Made by a program: the position numbers and the translations under genes
The notes under the pieces: generated by a model
What the model saw: only the letters and a program-made list of their open reading frames with translations
What the model was told of the DNA's origin: nothing
Database searches by the model: none
Shown here: one piece after another, positions 1 to 5,602 of the stretch
Layout: each line of letters begins with the position of its first letter
Numbering within the stretch: the first letter of the stretch is position 1
Origin: an archaeon
Lineage (GTDB): Archaea; Iainarchaeota; Iainarchaeia; Iainarchaeales; GCA-2688035
DNA length: 5,602 nt
Direction of reading: 5' to 3'
Assembly: GCA_030616665.1 (NCBI GenBank)
Contig: JAUWWX010000071.1
Coordinates: forward strand, 1-5,602

Positions 1-720
1 AACGCAACAGGCCAAAAAATCACAATAAACCCGTTTTTCGACATAATGTTTGACGACAAAGAGGGCTACGCAATTGTTACATACCAAGGCAACGACTATA
101 GGTTTGACGACGTAACCATCGGCGCAGGAGACGAGTTCACAATCTCAGCCAAGGGCATGGCATTGGCAGCAGAGGTCAGCATAACCTTCACAGAAAGAAC
201 AACAGGCATCACAAGAACCGTTACCTCAAACCTGAGCACAGACGCCCCAAACGACATAGAGCTAAGCAATGACGGCCTAGACAACGACGGAGACGGCCTA
301 GTAGACTGCCTAGACCCAGACGCAACAGACTGCGAATACACTGTGGAAGCAACAGCGTTTGGGGCACCCATAACCGTAGACAATATGGGGATGGCAGAAT
401 CAATTGCCTTTGGGCAAGTAGAAGGGTCGAGCGGAACAACTATCACTAACAATTCGCAAGCTCAAGACACAGCCATACTGGGTTTTTACGTTGACAGCCT
501 TACCGGCCCAACAACTGCAACCGTGAGTTTTGGCGTGGATTCAAACCCTGCTGTTGAAATTAAAACTGGATGGAACGAGGCTGAAATAGCCTTAAGTGGG
601 CCAGTACTACTTTTAGGAGCGGATATACCTGCCTTTACCATTGAATCAAACACGGCAAATTCTTTCACTGTTTCAAATGACCCCCTGCCTCAAACAATTT
701 TAATCGTCAACCCATTGTAA
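1..720 (+). CDS. Partial secreted/cell-surface protein with Asp-rich metal-loop motif (3' end)
   Basis: The frame is open from base 1, so the gene begins left of the window; 239 residues are visible before the TAA stop. An ATG at base 46 exists, but the 15 codons before it continue the same frame and composition, so it is probably internal. The first ~80 residues look like a beta-sandwich: alternating hydrophobic and Thr/Ser residues, few charges. Next comes an Asp/Gly-rich loop (fragment residues ~90-111) containing DNDGDGLVDC, with a second Cys eight residues later. Such loops are common in secreted proteins and are thought to bind calcium. The last ~125 residues are again Thr/Ser/Val-rich and beta-like, with no C-terminal membrane helix or sorting signal. 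No specific family is recognised. A role as an extracellular structural or adhesin-like protein is inferred from composition and from the exported protein next door, 137 bases downstream on the same strand. Confidence 0.8.
   Translation, partial: NATGQKITINPFFDIMFDDKEGYAIVTYQGNDYRFDDVTIGAGDEFTISAKGMALAAEVSITFTERTTGITRTVTSNLSTDAPNDIELSNDGLDNDGDGLVDCLDPDATDCEYTVEATAFGAPITVDNMGMAESIAFGQVEGSSGTTITNNSQAQDTAILGFYVDSLTGPTTATVSFGVDSNPAVEIKTGWNEAEIALSGPVLLLGADIPAFTIESNTANSFTVSNDPLPQTILIVNPL
268..333 (+). other. Asp-rich, Cys-flanked putative Ca-binding loop within the first gene
   Basis: This stretch encodes NDGLDNDGDGLVDC followed by LDPDATDC. The Asp spacing (DNDGDG) is that of EF-hand-like or thrombospondin-type-3-like calcium loops, and the two Cys residues could close a disulfide. 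At DNA level the 10-base string GACGGCCTAG occurs at 271 and again at 292, with a related GACTGCCTAG at 304. This suggests local duplication. Only one loop is seen in the visible part of the gene. Metal binding is inferred from the motif. Confidence 0.55.
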
Positions 721-726
721 GGCTGA

Positions 727-742
727 CTAATTAACTAATTAA
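727..742 (+). repeat. 8-bp tandem repeat (CTAATTAA x2) after the first stop codon
   Basis: CTAATTAA is present twice back to back, starting seven bases after the TAA stop at 720. It is AT-rich and partly self-complementary. It is not followed by a T-run and forms no GC stem, so it is not a convincing terminator. Its function is unknown and it may be simple slippage. Confidence 0.5.
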
Positions 743-750
743 CGGGAAAA

Positions 751-767
751 AGCGAAACATTTAAGAA
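751..767 (+). promoter_or_regulatory. Candidate archaeal BRE/TATA for the beta-helix protein gene
   Basis: AGCGAAAC followed by ATTTAAGAA resembles an archaeal BRE (purine and A-rich) plus TATA box. With the usual ~25-base spacing, transcription would begin near 788-792 and leave a leader of about 65-70 bases before the TTG start at 858. It sits in a 137-base intergenic gap. The match is loose and the region is AT-rich, so it could be chance; readthrough from the upstream gene is the alternative. Confidence 0.3.
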
Positions 768-843
768 TAAGGTAAGCAGCAAACTACTTATCTGGGTTGA
801 CTAAAACAACATGCTTTTAGGCATTTTGAGAAAAAATACAAAT

Positions 844-852
844 GGGGGTGGT
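844..852 (+). promoter_or_regulatory. Strong ribosome-binding site selecting a TTG start
   Basis: GGGGGTGGT is a near match to the archaeal Shine-Dalgarno consensus (GGAGGTGAT) and ends five bases before the TTG at 858. An in-frame TAA at 852-854 rules out any earlier start in that frame. The next in-frame ATG (base 948) would remove the signal peptide, so this site decides the start codon. Confidence 0.75.
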
Positions 853-857
853 AAAGC

Positions 858-929
858 TTGAATAAAGCAAATTTTGGTTTAATTGCAGCAATTCTTTTTC
901 TTACATTGGCGGGTGGCAGCGCTTTCGCG
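858..929 (+). other. Sec signal peptide
   Basis: The first 24 residues have a short polar start (MNKAN), a hydrophobic core of about 15 residues (LIAAILFLTLA) and an A-F-A cleavage motif before Glu25. There is no Cys at the cleavage site, so this is not a lipoprotein. No Arg-Arg pair is present, so Sec export is expected, not Tat. Confidence 0.85.
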
Positions 930-2978
930 GAAACACCGAAGTTGCCTGGAATGGTTGAAGGAACAGGCACGCACTTTGAGGTTACTGACAGCACTTACTT
1001 GAACATATCTCTGAACAGCAGCGAGCCAATCAAGGCAATGCTTCAATCAGCACCGGAAATGGTGATGATGTACGTTGAATCAGCCTCTGGAGCAAGCTCA
1101 ACCACCATAACGTTAAGCGGATTTGCCCCAAATACCACCTACTACAAGTACGAGGACGACTTCCACAACCCAGTAGAATTCATAACAGACGAAGCAGGGG
1201 ATTACAGTTACACCCAAGACCTCTCAAAAGAGCACGTGGTATTTATTCAGACAGAAAAGAGCACAAAATTCATAAGAGATGATGCTACAGGCGGAGATTG
1301 TTATTTAATTGGGACTTGGGACGCAGGTACCAAAACATGCACTTTAACAATGGATGTAATAGACCTCATTCAGATAGACGGCAACGGAATTGTGCTTGAA
1401 GGTGCCGGGCATACTGTAAGCTGGGATATATCAGGAATCAGTGTTTATTCAACCGGAAAGACAGGGATAACCATAAAGAACCTGAATCTTGAAAACTTTT
1501 TCGCAGGAATCTACTTGGTTAATTGCAGCAACAGCAATATAACAGGCAACACCATATCAGAAAGCTACCATGGGATTTACTTATTGAACTCTGAAAATAA
1601 TGTTATAGAAGAAAATACAATGGATTTGCATACTGCTGGTGTTTTCCTTTGGTTTTCGGGTTACACAACTGTGAAATACAACACGCTTTCAAACAATTCT
1701 GTTTACGGAATTTTTATATTCTCATCTAACAACAGCCAAGTTTACAACAACAACTTCATAGAAAATGGGATAACACCAAGCGGGGCACAAGCAGAAGTTT
1801 ACGACAGCACAGGCAACGACTTCAACCTTCCAAAGCCAACCGGCGGAAACTATTGGAGTGATTACAATACAGAAGCAGAAGATTGCCTTGATACAGACGG
1901 CGATGGATTTTATAATTGCCCTTACACTTTTGCCGGCGGGCAGGACAATTTGCCACTTGTAGAGCCATTCTCACCAGAACCAGGGCCAGAGGACACAATC
2001 CCGCCAATTACCACAATATCCTTGTCAGGAACAGCTGGCGACGATGAGTGGTATGTTTCAGATGTTGAAGTAACTCTCACAGCAACGGATGAAGGCGGAA
2101 CAGTTGCCCTGATAGAATACAGTTTTGACGAAACAGGCTGGAATACTTACAGCGCGCCGTTTGCGGTTTCCGACGAAGGCACCGCAACCGTTTACTTCCG
2201 TTCAACAGACGATTCAGACAACGTTGAAGCAACGAAAAGCGAAACGGTTAAGGTTGACAAAACACCACCAACCATTACCATTGCCACCCCAACAGCCCAG
2301 GGCACCTACGCGATTGGCATGGCGCTGGACTTCTCAGCAAATGACTTGCTGAGCGGAGCGCTTCAGCCGATTGGTGAACTAACCAATAGCGGTGGAGAAA
2401 CGCAACAAGTGGAAAGCGGTTTCAAACCAGAGCCAGGAGTGTACACCCTGGTGGTTGAAGCCACAGACCAAGCTGGCAACACTGCTGTAAGCGACACCGT
2501 GAACTTTGTCGTCTACGACCCTAAAAGAGGCTCTGCAAGAGGCAGCGGATGGTTCCATCCGGACAAAGAAAGCAGCCTGCCGTCTAGGGGAAGGGCCAAG
2601 TTTAGCTTTGTAGCCAAGTACAAAAAGGGCGGTTTTACCGGCAGATTGAGTTTCCATTTCAAGGAAGCCAAAATCAAACCCAAAAGCAAGCCATTACATT
2701 TCAAGAAAGCTAGCATAAGACTCAAAAGCAAGACTATTGACTGGCTGGTCATCAGCGGAACAAGCGCAGAGTTCCAGGGCACTGGCGCAATCAAGGGCAA
2801 GGGCTTGTACACCTTCAGGGTAAAAGCCGAGGACAATGGCAAAGCGAAAGCACGCACTGACCACTTTGACATCAGGATCTGGGAAGGAACAGACACAGAA
2901 GCAGACCCAGTCTACAGCGCCAAAAACACCCTGAAAGGCGGAAACATCGTCATACCCAAGAAATCACGCAAGAAATAG
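858..2978 (+). CDS. Secreted NosD-like right-handed beta-helix protein with Ig-like and post-COAP-like C-terminal domains
   Basis: The protein has 706 residues and a TTG start fixed by an upstream in-frame stop, a strong SD and the signal peptide. Domains in order: signal peptide 1-24 with cleavage after AFA; a beta-rich N-terminal domain ~32-135; a segment ~136-190 with C148 and C161; parallel beta-helix coils ~190-305; the archaeal NosD-type signature GNYWSDY at 330-336; a Cys-flanked DTDGDG loop 343-354; Ig-like beta-sandwich domains ~380-470 and ~471-554; and a Lys/Arg-rich C-terminal domain ~555-706. The last resembles the post-COAP-1 type, with KYKKG, DWLV and a terminal GGNIVI strand. 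Seven N-glycosylation sequons (N49, N53, N92, N222, N227, N279, N291) all lie in the N-terminal half. No membrane anchor is visible, so the protein is probably shed or held by its domains. The helix suggests polysaccharide binding or modification, but no catalytic residues can be assigned. It is convergent with the HTH genes. Confidence 0.88.
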   Translation: MNKANFGLIAAILFLTLAGGSAFAETPKLPGMVEGTGTHFEVTDSTYLNISLNSSEPIKAMLQSAPEMVMMYVESASGASSTTITLSGFAPNTTYYKYEDDFHNPVEFITDEAGDYSYTQDLSKEHVVFIQTEKSTKFIRDDATGGDCYLIGTWDAGTKTCTLTMDVIDLIQIDGNGIVLEGAGHTVSWDISGISVYSTGKTGITIKNLNLENFFAGIYLVNCSNSNITGNTISESYHGIYLLNSENNVIEENTMDLHTAGVFLWFSGYTTVKYNTLSNNSVYGIFIFSSNNSQVYNNNFIENGITPSGAQAEVYDSTGNDFNLPKPTGGNYWSDYNTEAEDCLDTDGDGFYNCPYTFAGGQDNLPLVEPFSPEPGPEDTIPPITTISLSGTAGDDEWYVSDVEVTLTATDEGGTVALIEYSFDETGWNTYSAPFAVSDEGTATVYFRSTDDSDNVEATKSETVKVDKTPPTITIATPTAQGTYAIGMALDFSANDLLSGALQPIGELTNSGGETQQVESGFKPEPGVYTLVVEATDQAGNTAVSDTVNFVVYDPKRGSARGSGWFHPDKESSLPSRGRAKFSFVAKYKKGGFTGRLSFHFKEAKIKPKSKPLHFKKASIRLKSKTIDWLVISGTSAEFQGTGAIKGKGLYTFRVKAEDNGKAKARTDHFDIRIWEGTDTEADPVYSAKNTLKGGNIVIPKKSRKK
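1506..1766 (+). repeat. Parallel beta-helix coil repeats (about 22 residues each)
   Basis: Four coils can be read in the protein. Each starts with Gly-hydrophobic-aromatic/Leu-hydrophobic: G217 IYL, G239 IYL, G261 VFL and G284 IFI, so the periods are 22, 22 and 23. An Asn falls 14 residues into each coil (N231, N253, N275, N298). This is the stacked Asn ladder expected at a turn of right-handed beta-helices. The repeats are seen at protein level only; the DNA units have diverged. Confidence 0.8.
1884..1919 (+). other. Cys-flanked DTDGDG putative Ca-binding loop
   Basis: This encodes CLDTDGDGFYNC (residues 343-354), directly after the beta-helix cap region containing GNYWSDY. The three alternating Asp residues match the calcium-loop pattern DxDxDG. 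The flanking Cys pair could form a disulfide that closes the loop. A related Asp-rich Cys loop occurs in the neighbouring upstream gene. Confidence 0.55.
2652..2732 (+). repeat. 42-bp tandem duplication inside the C-terminal domain
   Basis: Residues 599-611 (FHFKEAKIKPKSK) and 613-625 (LHFKKASIRLKSK) are a tandem pair with a period of 14 residues. The DNA copies, at 2652 and 2694, still share blocks such as CATTTCAAG and AAAAGCAAG, so the duplication is fairly recent. It sits just before the conserved DWLV strand and adds about two basic beta-strands to the domain. Confidence 0.8.
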
Positions 2979-2990
2979 CTTGTCCACGAG

Positions 2991-3011
2991 AATGCTTGCA
3001 AGAGAAGCATT
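2991..3011. terminator. Perfect inverted repeat in the convergent gap, possible terminator
   Basis: AATGCTT (2991-2997) and AAGCATT (3005-3011) are perfect reverse complements separated by a 7-base loop. They lie 12 bases after the stop of the beta-helix gene and about 80 bases past the end of the opposing HTH operon. The position suits a bidirectional transcript end. However, neither strand has a T-run after the stem and the stem is AT-rich, so the terminator role is tentative. The rest of this 114-base gap holds nothing I can name. Confidence 0.35.
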
Positions 3012-3092
3012 GATTTCACTGGCTCTTCCAAACACCCAAATAGTGCTTCCCCAAGGTTGCCGCAAGCGAAGGGTTGTTACTCATCCTGAAGT

Positions 3093-3956
3093 TTATTTCG
3101 ATTTTCTTTTGGACTCATCTTCTTTGAAGTAGCTTAGCTGCCTTTGCCTTAGTTGGCGACACAATTCGGGGTTTCTGATAATTATTACTCTTATGTGGGT
3201 TTTTTGCCTGAACAGGTTTTCCAAGAAACCTTTGTTGATGAGGCCTGACATGTCTTTTACGCTTGAGAAGAGTTTATCATTCATTTTTTTCATGGATTCT
3301 GGGAAAAATATTTGAAGGTAGTAGTTCCCTATCACTGCAAAGTCATCTTCAAATTTGTAGTCGGCTCCCAGTTTTATTCCATTGAAACCTGCTTTTAGGT
3401 AATAATCTTTAAGCCATCTGTCAACTGGCGTGTCATTTGCGCAGATCACATAAGACTCATAGGTTTCCCCCATTATTTTGAATTTTTCAAACTCTTCTTT
3501 GTTAAAATTCAGCGGCCACCAAAGGTGCTTCAAGCAACCACAGCCATAGTTGGGGCTGTCCTTTTCAATCAGTGTCCTGGAAGCGAAAATATTCAGCATT
3601 CCCCGAAAGAAGTCGAAGGGATTGTAAAAGTCGAGAACCTTGCCCCCATCAAAGTCGGATGTCTTATCCAGTTTATAGGATTCAATTGTTTTGTCAGAAA
3701 ACTTCCTCAAATTGTTGAGCCAATCCAAATCAATTTGATAGCCTTTCCCAATCTTCTCAACTATCTTCTCCCGCTCCAAACCAAGCAAAGACTTGTGAAC
3801 AGCCTGATAACTCAAGGAAGCAGAACCCTCCCTCTGCAATTTACTGCAAAGCGACCTCGCAGTAAGAGGCCACTCCTCGCTAAGAATTGATATAATCAAG
3901 TCCTTTGTAGAGGCACTCTTTGGACTCAATTGGGGCAAAGTGATGGAGAGAGTCAT
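3093..3956 (-). CDS. Winged-HTH regulator-like protein, second gene of a tandem paralogous pair
   Basis: The protein has 287 residues. Residues ~17-75 form a winged helix-turn-helix: DLIISILSEEWPL as helix 1 and turn, SYQAVHKSLLGLE as the likely recognition helix, and a short basic wing ending GKGYQID. A linker (~76-105) leads to a C-terminal domain (~110-275) with WWPL (146-149), DRWLKDYY (179-186), DDFAVIGNYYLQIFFPE (~204-220) and a terminal NPELCRQLRQ segment. I recall this arrangement from a DPANN archaeal regulator family with a TrmB/phospholipase-D-like C-terminal domain, but cannot confirm it. C139, C141 and H144 just before the WW could be ligand residues. The start overlaps the previous gene's stop by four bases (ATGA) and no SD is visible, so translation is probably coupled. 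The N-terminus aligns with that of its paralogue, which supports the start. The basic tail (SKRKSK) is absent from the paralogue. Function is inferred: DNA binding with ligand sensing; ligand and targets unknown. Confidence 0.8.
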   Translation of the reverse strand: MTLSITLPQLSPKSASTKDLIISILSEEWPLTARSLCSKLQREGSASLSYQAVHKSLLGLEREKIVEKIGKGYQIDLDWLNNLRKFSDKTIESYKLDKTSDFDGGKVLDFYNPFDFFRGMLNIFASRTLIEKDSPNYGCGCLKHLWWPLNFNKEEFEKFKIMGETYESYVICANDTPVDRWLKDYYLKAGFNGIKLGADYKFEDDFAVIGNYYLQIFFPESMKKMNDKLFSSVKDMSGLINKGFLENLFRQKTHIRVIIIRNPELCRQLRQRQLSYFKEDESKRKSK

Positions 3957-4807
3957 CTGGAAGCATCTCTAAAGTGTTGTAAAACTTGTTTTCTAAGTCT
4001 GTCTGCAACCCCTTTATTCTTGGATACTATTAGGTGAACTTTTCCTCTCTTTCCATACATTAAATCAAACCATTTCTTAAGGTCGAACTCGCTAATTTTT
4101 TTCGTTCTTTCAATTTCTTCCTTCCATTCTTTAATTAATGCTTCAGGCCAATATATTTGGCAGATGTGGTCAGATAGCACAAAGAAGTCAGGGAGGCTTG
4201 AAAAATCTACGCCATATTTAAATTTTGCACCGATTAACCTAAAAGGTTTTGAGAAAATCCTATCGCACAAAGTATTTCCTTTAAGTACGACATACCATGG
4301 AACGGACCTAAAAGCATTTAGCAAGGGGGATACTCCATCAATGGAAAGACCGATCATTGGATAGCAATTGCGGGCTAATATCACTCCTGCCTTTTTTTCT
4401 GGATTTGGGTATTGCAAAAATTCTTTTATTAAAAATTCACCCATATCAAGCGGGGTGTCAAAAGCAAGGTTAAAATTTTCCTTTTTTGAGATGTTTGAGA
4501 AGAGCGTCTTTTGCTTATTTGAGTAGGCGAAAGAAAATTCGGTACTAAATCGTTTAATGTTGTTAATCCACTCCTTGTCGAATTGAAATTTCTTTCCCTC
4601 CCTCTTAAGAACGCCGCTCTCAACCATTTGCAACAAAACTTTGTGAACAGCCTGGTAGCTGCCGGAAAAAATCGTGTCCTTTTTTATCCTGTTAAAAATT
4701 TCCTTAGTAGAAAGAGGCCATTGCTCGCTAAGCACCTCAACAATTAGGTCTCTAGTCGCGCTCTTTTTCTCCACTCCCAACTGTGGAAATGTGACACCAA
4801 ATGTCAT
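3953..4807 (-). CDS. Winged-HTH regulator-like protein, first gene of a tandem paralogous pair
   Basis: The protein has 284 residues. An in-frame stop at 4820-4822 makes the ATG at 4807 the first possible start, and no SD is visible, so translation may be leaderless or near-leaderless. It aligns with the downstream protein along its length: MT-x3-T-x-PQL at the start, LSEQWPL and SYQAVHKVLL in the winged HTH (~18-76), an Asn-Asn-x3-Phe-Ser linker motif, then CDR (181-183), G-x-K-x2-Y-G-x-D (193-201), DFFV (207-210), QIYWPE (217-222) and a C-terminal LRKQVLQHF helix. It lacks the paralogue's Trp-Trp and Cys-x-Cys, having NCYPM at about that place, so the putative ligand region has diverged. 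The stop overlaps the next start (ATGA), indicating one operon. A DNA-binding role is inferred from the HTH. Ligand, targets and whether the two proteins form a heterodimer are unknown. Confidence 0.8.
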   Translation of the reverse strand: MTFGVTFPQLGVEKKSATRDLIVEVLSEQWPLSTKEIFNRIKKDTIFSGSYQAVHKVLLQMVESGVLKREGKKFQFDKEWINNIKRFSTEFSFAYSNKQKTLFSNISKKENFNLAFDTPLDMGEFLIKEFLQYPNPEKKAGVILARNCYPMIGLSIDGVSPLLNAFRSVPWYVVLKGNTLCDRIFSKPFRLIGAKFKYGVDFSSLPDFFVLSDHICQIYWPEALIKEWKEEIERTKKISEFDLKKWFDLMYGKRGKVHLIVSKNKGVADRLRKQVLQHFRDASR

Positions 4808-4837
4808 AAATAGATGTATTTAATAGAACAGAAATGG

Positions 4838-4846
4838 TTTAAAAAA
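4838..4846 (-). promoter_or_regulatory. Candidate TATA box for the HTH gene pair
   Basis: On the minus strand TTTTTTAAA lies 31-39 bases before the ATG at 4807. With usual archaeal spacing, transcription would begin about 8 bases before the ATG, which fits the absence of an SD. A second AT-rich string (CTATTAAAT, 4818-4826) is closer to the start. The gap is only 60 bases and AT-rich throughout, so readthrough from the flavoprotein gene is also possible. Confidence 0.4.
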
Positions 4847-4867
4847 CAACGAATTGGTTGATTCTAT

Positions 4868-5602
4868 TTAAGCAAATAAAGATTTTCGCCGTTTGTACGA
4901 AGATATAGTATGGGATTTTGTTAATTTTGATTTGACCCTTTGTACTAAAAAACCTGCTTTTTCTGTATAGGTGGTTAAAGGATCTTTGGGATTTTCTAAA
5001 AAACTTTCAGCACATAATCGTCCACTCTGCAAGGCAAAACTTATGCCTTCCCCACTACTGGGGCTGATTAGACCTGCTGCTTCACCAATCAGAAGAGTTT
5101 TACTTTTACCAAACAAGATATCAGATTTAGAGGTGGGGCGAAGTATTAAGGCAGAATCAATGAATCCGTCATCGTGTAACTTATATTTATTCTTAACCAG
5201 TGACTTAAATGCGTTAAACTTTTTTCTGGCATCCAAAGGTCGAAGAGCTGAACCTACTAGTGTTTCTGATCCTTTGGGTATAAGCCAAGAATAAAAATCG
5301 GTTATATCCCTTTTATAAAGGAAAATAGCATGATCTAATTTGGCACCTTTGACTCTTTCTTGAATAGCTAGGTAGTAAGGGATTCTTCTGTGTTGTATGT
5401 TTTCTCTTACTTTCGAAAGCGCTCCGTCTGCACCTATCAAAAAATCAGTTACTATTGGTTTAATTTTTCCGTTTGATTCCAGAATAAGAATCGTGTATTT
5501 TTTATCCTTAGTGTAAGTGAAGTCTACGAGTTTTGTTTTATCCAAAACATGCACTGAATCAGGCATAGTTGAAAGTAACCAGGAATCAAATTTTTTTCGG
5601 TC
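4868..5602 (-). CDS. Partial FAD-dependent oxidoreductase, geranylgeranyl-reductase-like (C-terminal part)
   Basis: The frame is open to the right edge, so the N-terminus with its FAD-binding GxGxxG motif lies outside; 244 residues are visible. The ATG at 5566 is internal because the codons before it read DRKKFDSWLL, a typical segment of this family. Visible motifs: GADGALSKVR (57-66), the second FAD/NAD-contact motif of PHBH-type flavoproteins; FYSWLIPKG (103-111), the Y-S-W signature of geranylgeranyl-reductase relatives; and GEAAGLISPSSGEGI (173-187), which binds the FAD ribityl/pyrophosphate part. Members reduce isoprenoid double bonds, as in archaeal lipid saturation, or oxidise other substrates. 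The PSSGEGISFAL form recalls bacterial-type members as much as archaeal lipid reductases, so the substrate is open. About 110-130 residues are missing if the protein has the usual ~360. It ends 60 bases before the HTH gene on the same strand. Confidence 0.82.
   Translation of the reverse strand, partial: DRKKFDSWLLSTMPDSVHVLDKTKLVDFTYTKDKKYTILILESNGKIKPIVTDFLIGADGALSKVRENIQHRRIPYYLAIQERVKGAKLDHAIFLYKRDITDFYSWLIPKGSETLVGSALRPLDARKKFNAFKSLVKNKYKLHDDGFIDSALILRPTSKSDILFGKSKTLLIGEAAGLISPSSGEGISFALQSGRLCAESFLENPKDPLTTYTEKAGFLVQRVKSKLTKSHTISSYKRRKSLFA

Noticed and set aside
268..333. Thrombospondin type 3 repeat array
   Set aside because: Only one Asp-rich loop is present in the visible part of the gene, so a repeat array cannot be claimed.
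96..452. Minus-strand open frame of 118 codons over the first gene
   Set aside because: Its composition mirrors the Asp/Thr-rich sense strand, and the sense frame is open across the window edge with a credible secreted-protein pattern.
1506..1766. DNA-level tandem repeat or CRISPR-like array in the beta-helix region
   Set aside because: The periodicity is only at protein level (Gly/Asn ladders of 22-23 residues); the nucleotide units are not conserved and the frame is intact throughout.
2513..2896. Open frame of 127 codons on the minus strand inside the beta-helix gene
   Set aside because: It lies fully antisense to a well-supported coding domain, is Leu/Pro/Ser-rich as expected of a shadow frame, and has no recognisable motif or SD.
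3525..3890. Open frame of 121 codons on the plus strand
   Set aside because: It is antisense to the downstream winged-HTH gene, whose reading frame is supported by homology to its paralogue.
3093..4807. Toxin-antitoxin pair interpretation of the overlapping small operon
   Set aside because: Both proteins are ~285 residues and paralogous along their whole length. Toxin and antitoxin are normally unrelated and shorter.
4971..5294. Open frame of 107 codons on the plus strand
   Set aside because: It is antisense to the flavoprotein gene, over its conserved GEAAG and YSW motifs.

Overview
The window most likely comes from an archaeon, plausibly a DPANN lineage of the Diapherotrites or Woesearchaeota kind. 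The evidence is a secreted NosD-type beta-helix protein with the GNYWSDY signature, a GGGGGTGGT ribosome-binding site ahead of a TTG start, candidate BRE/TATA-like promoter elements, and winged-HTH regulators of a type I associate with DPANN genomes. This placement rests on recalled family resemblance, so it is an inference. No rRNA, tRNA, CRISPR array or insertion sequence is visible.

Layout: (1) Bases 1-720 (+) are the 3' end of a cell-surface protein gene whose start lies left of the window. It has one Asp-rich, Cys-flanked metal-loop motif. (2) Bases 858-2978 (+) encode a complete 706-residue secreted modular protein: signal peptide, beta-sandwich, right-handed beta-helix, Asp-rich loop, Ig-like domains and a very basic C-terminal domain resembling the post-COAP type. 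That domain carries a 42-base tandem duplication. (3) Bases 2979-3092 are the gap between convergent genes and contain a perfect 7-bp inverted repeat. (4) Bases 3093-3956 and 3953-4807 (both -) are two tandem paralogous winged-HTH proteins joined by an ATGA overlap. (5) Bases 4868-5602 (-) are the 3' part of an FAD-dependent oxidoreductase of the geranylgeranyl-reductase type, cut by the right edge.

How the genes work together: the left half is a surface module of two exported proteins, probably displayed on or shed from the cell envelope. The right half is a flavoprotein followed, 60 bases downstream on the same strand, by a duplicated regulator pair. The regulators may be cotranscribed with the flavoprotein or driven by a promoter in the 60-base gap. 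I see no firm functional link between the two halves, and nothing in the window is clearly a new defence or mobile system. The best leads are the tandem regulator duplication and the unusual C-terminal domain of the beta-helix protein.
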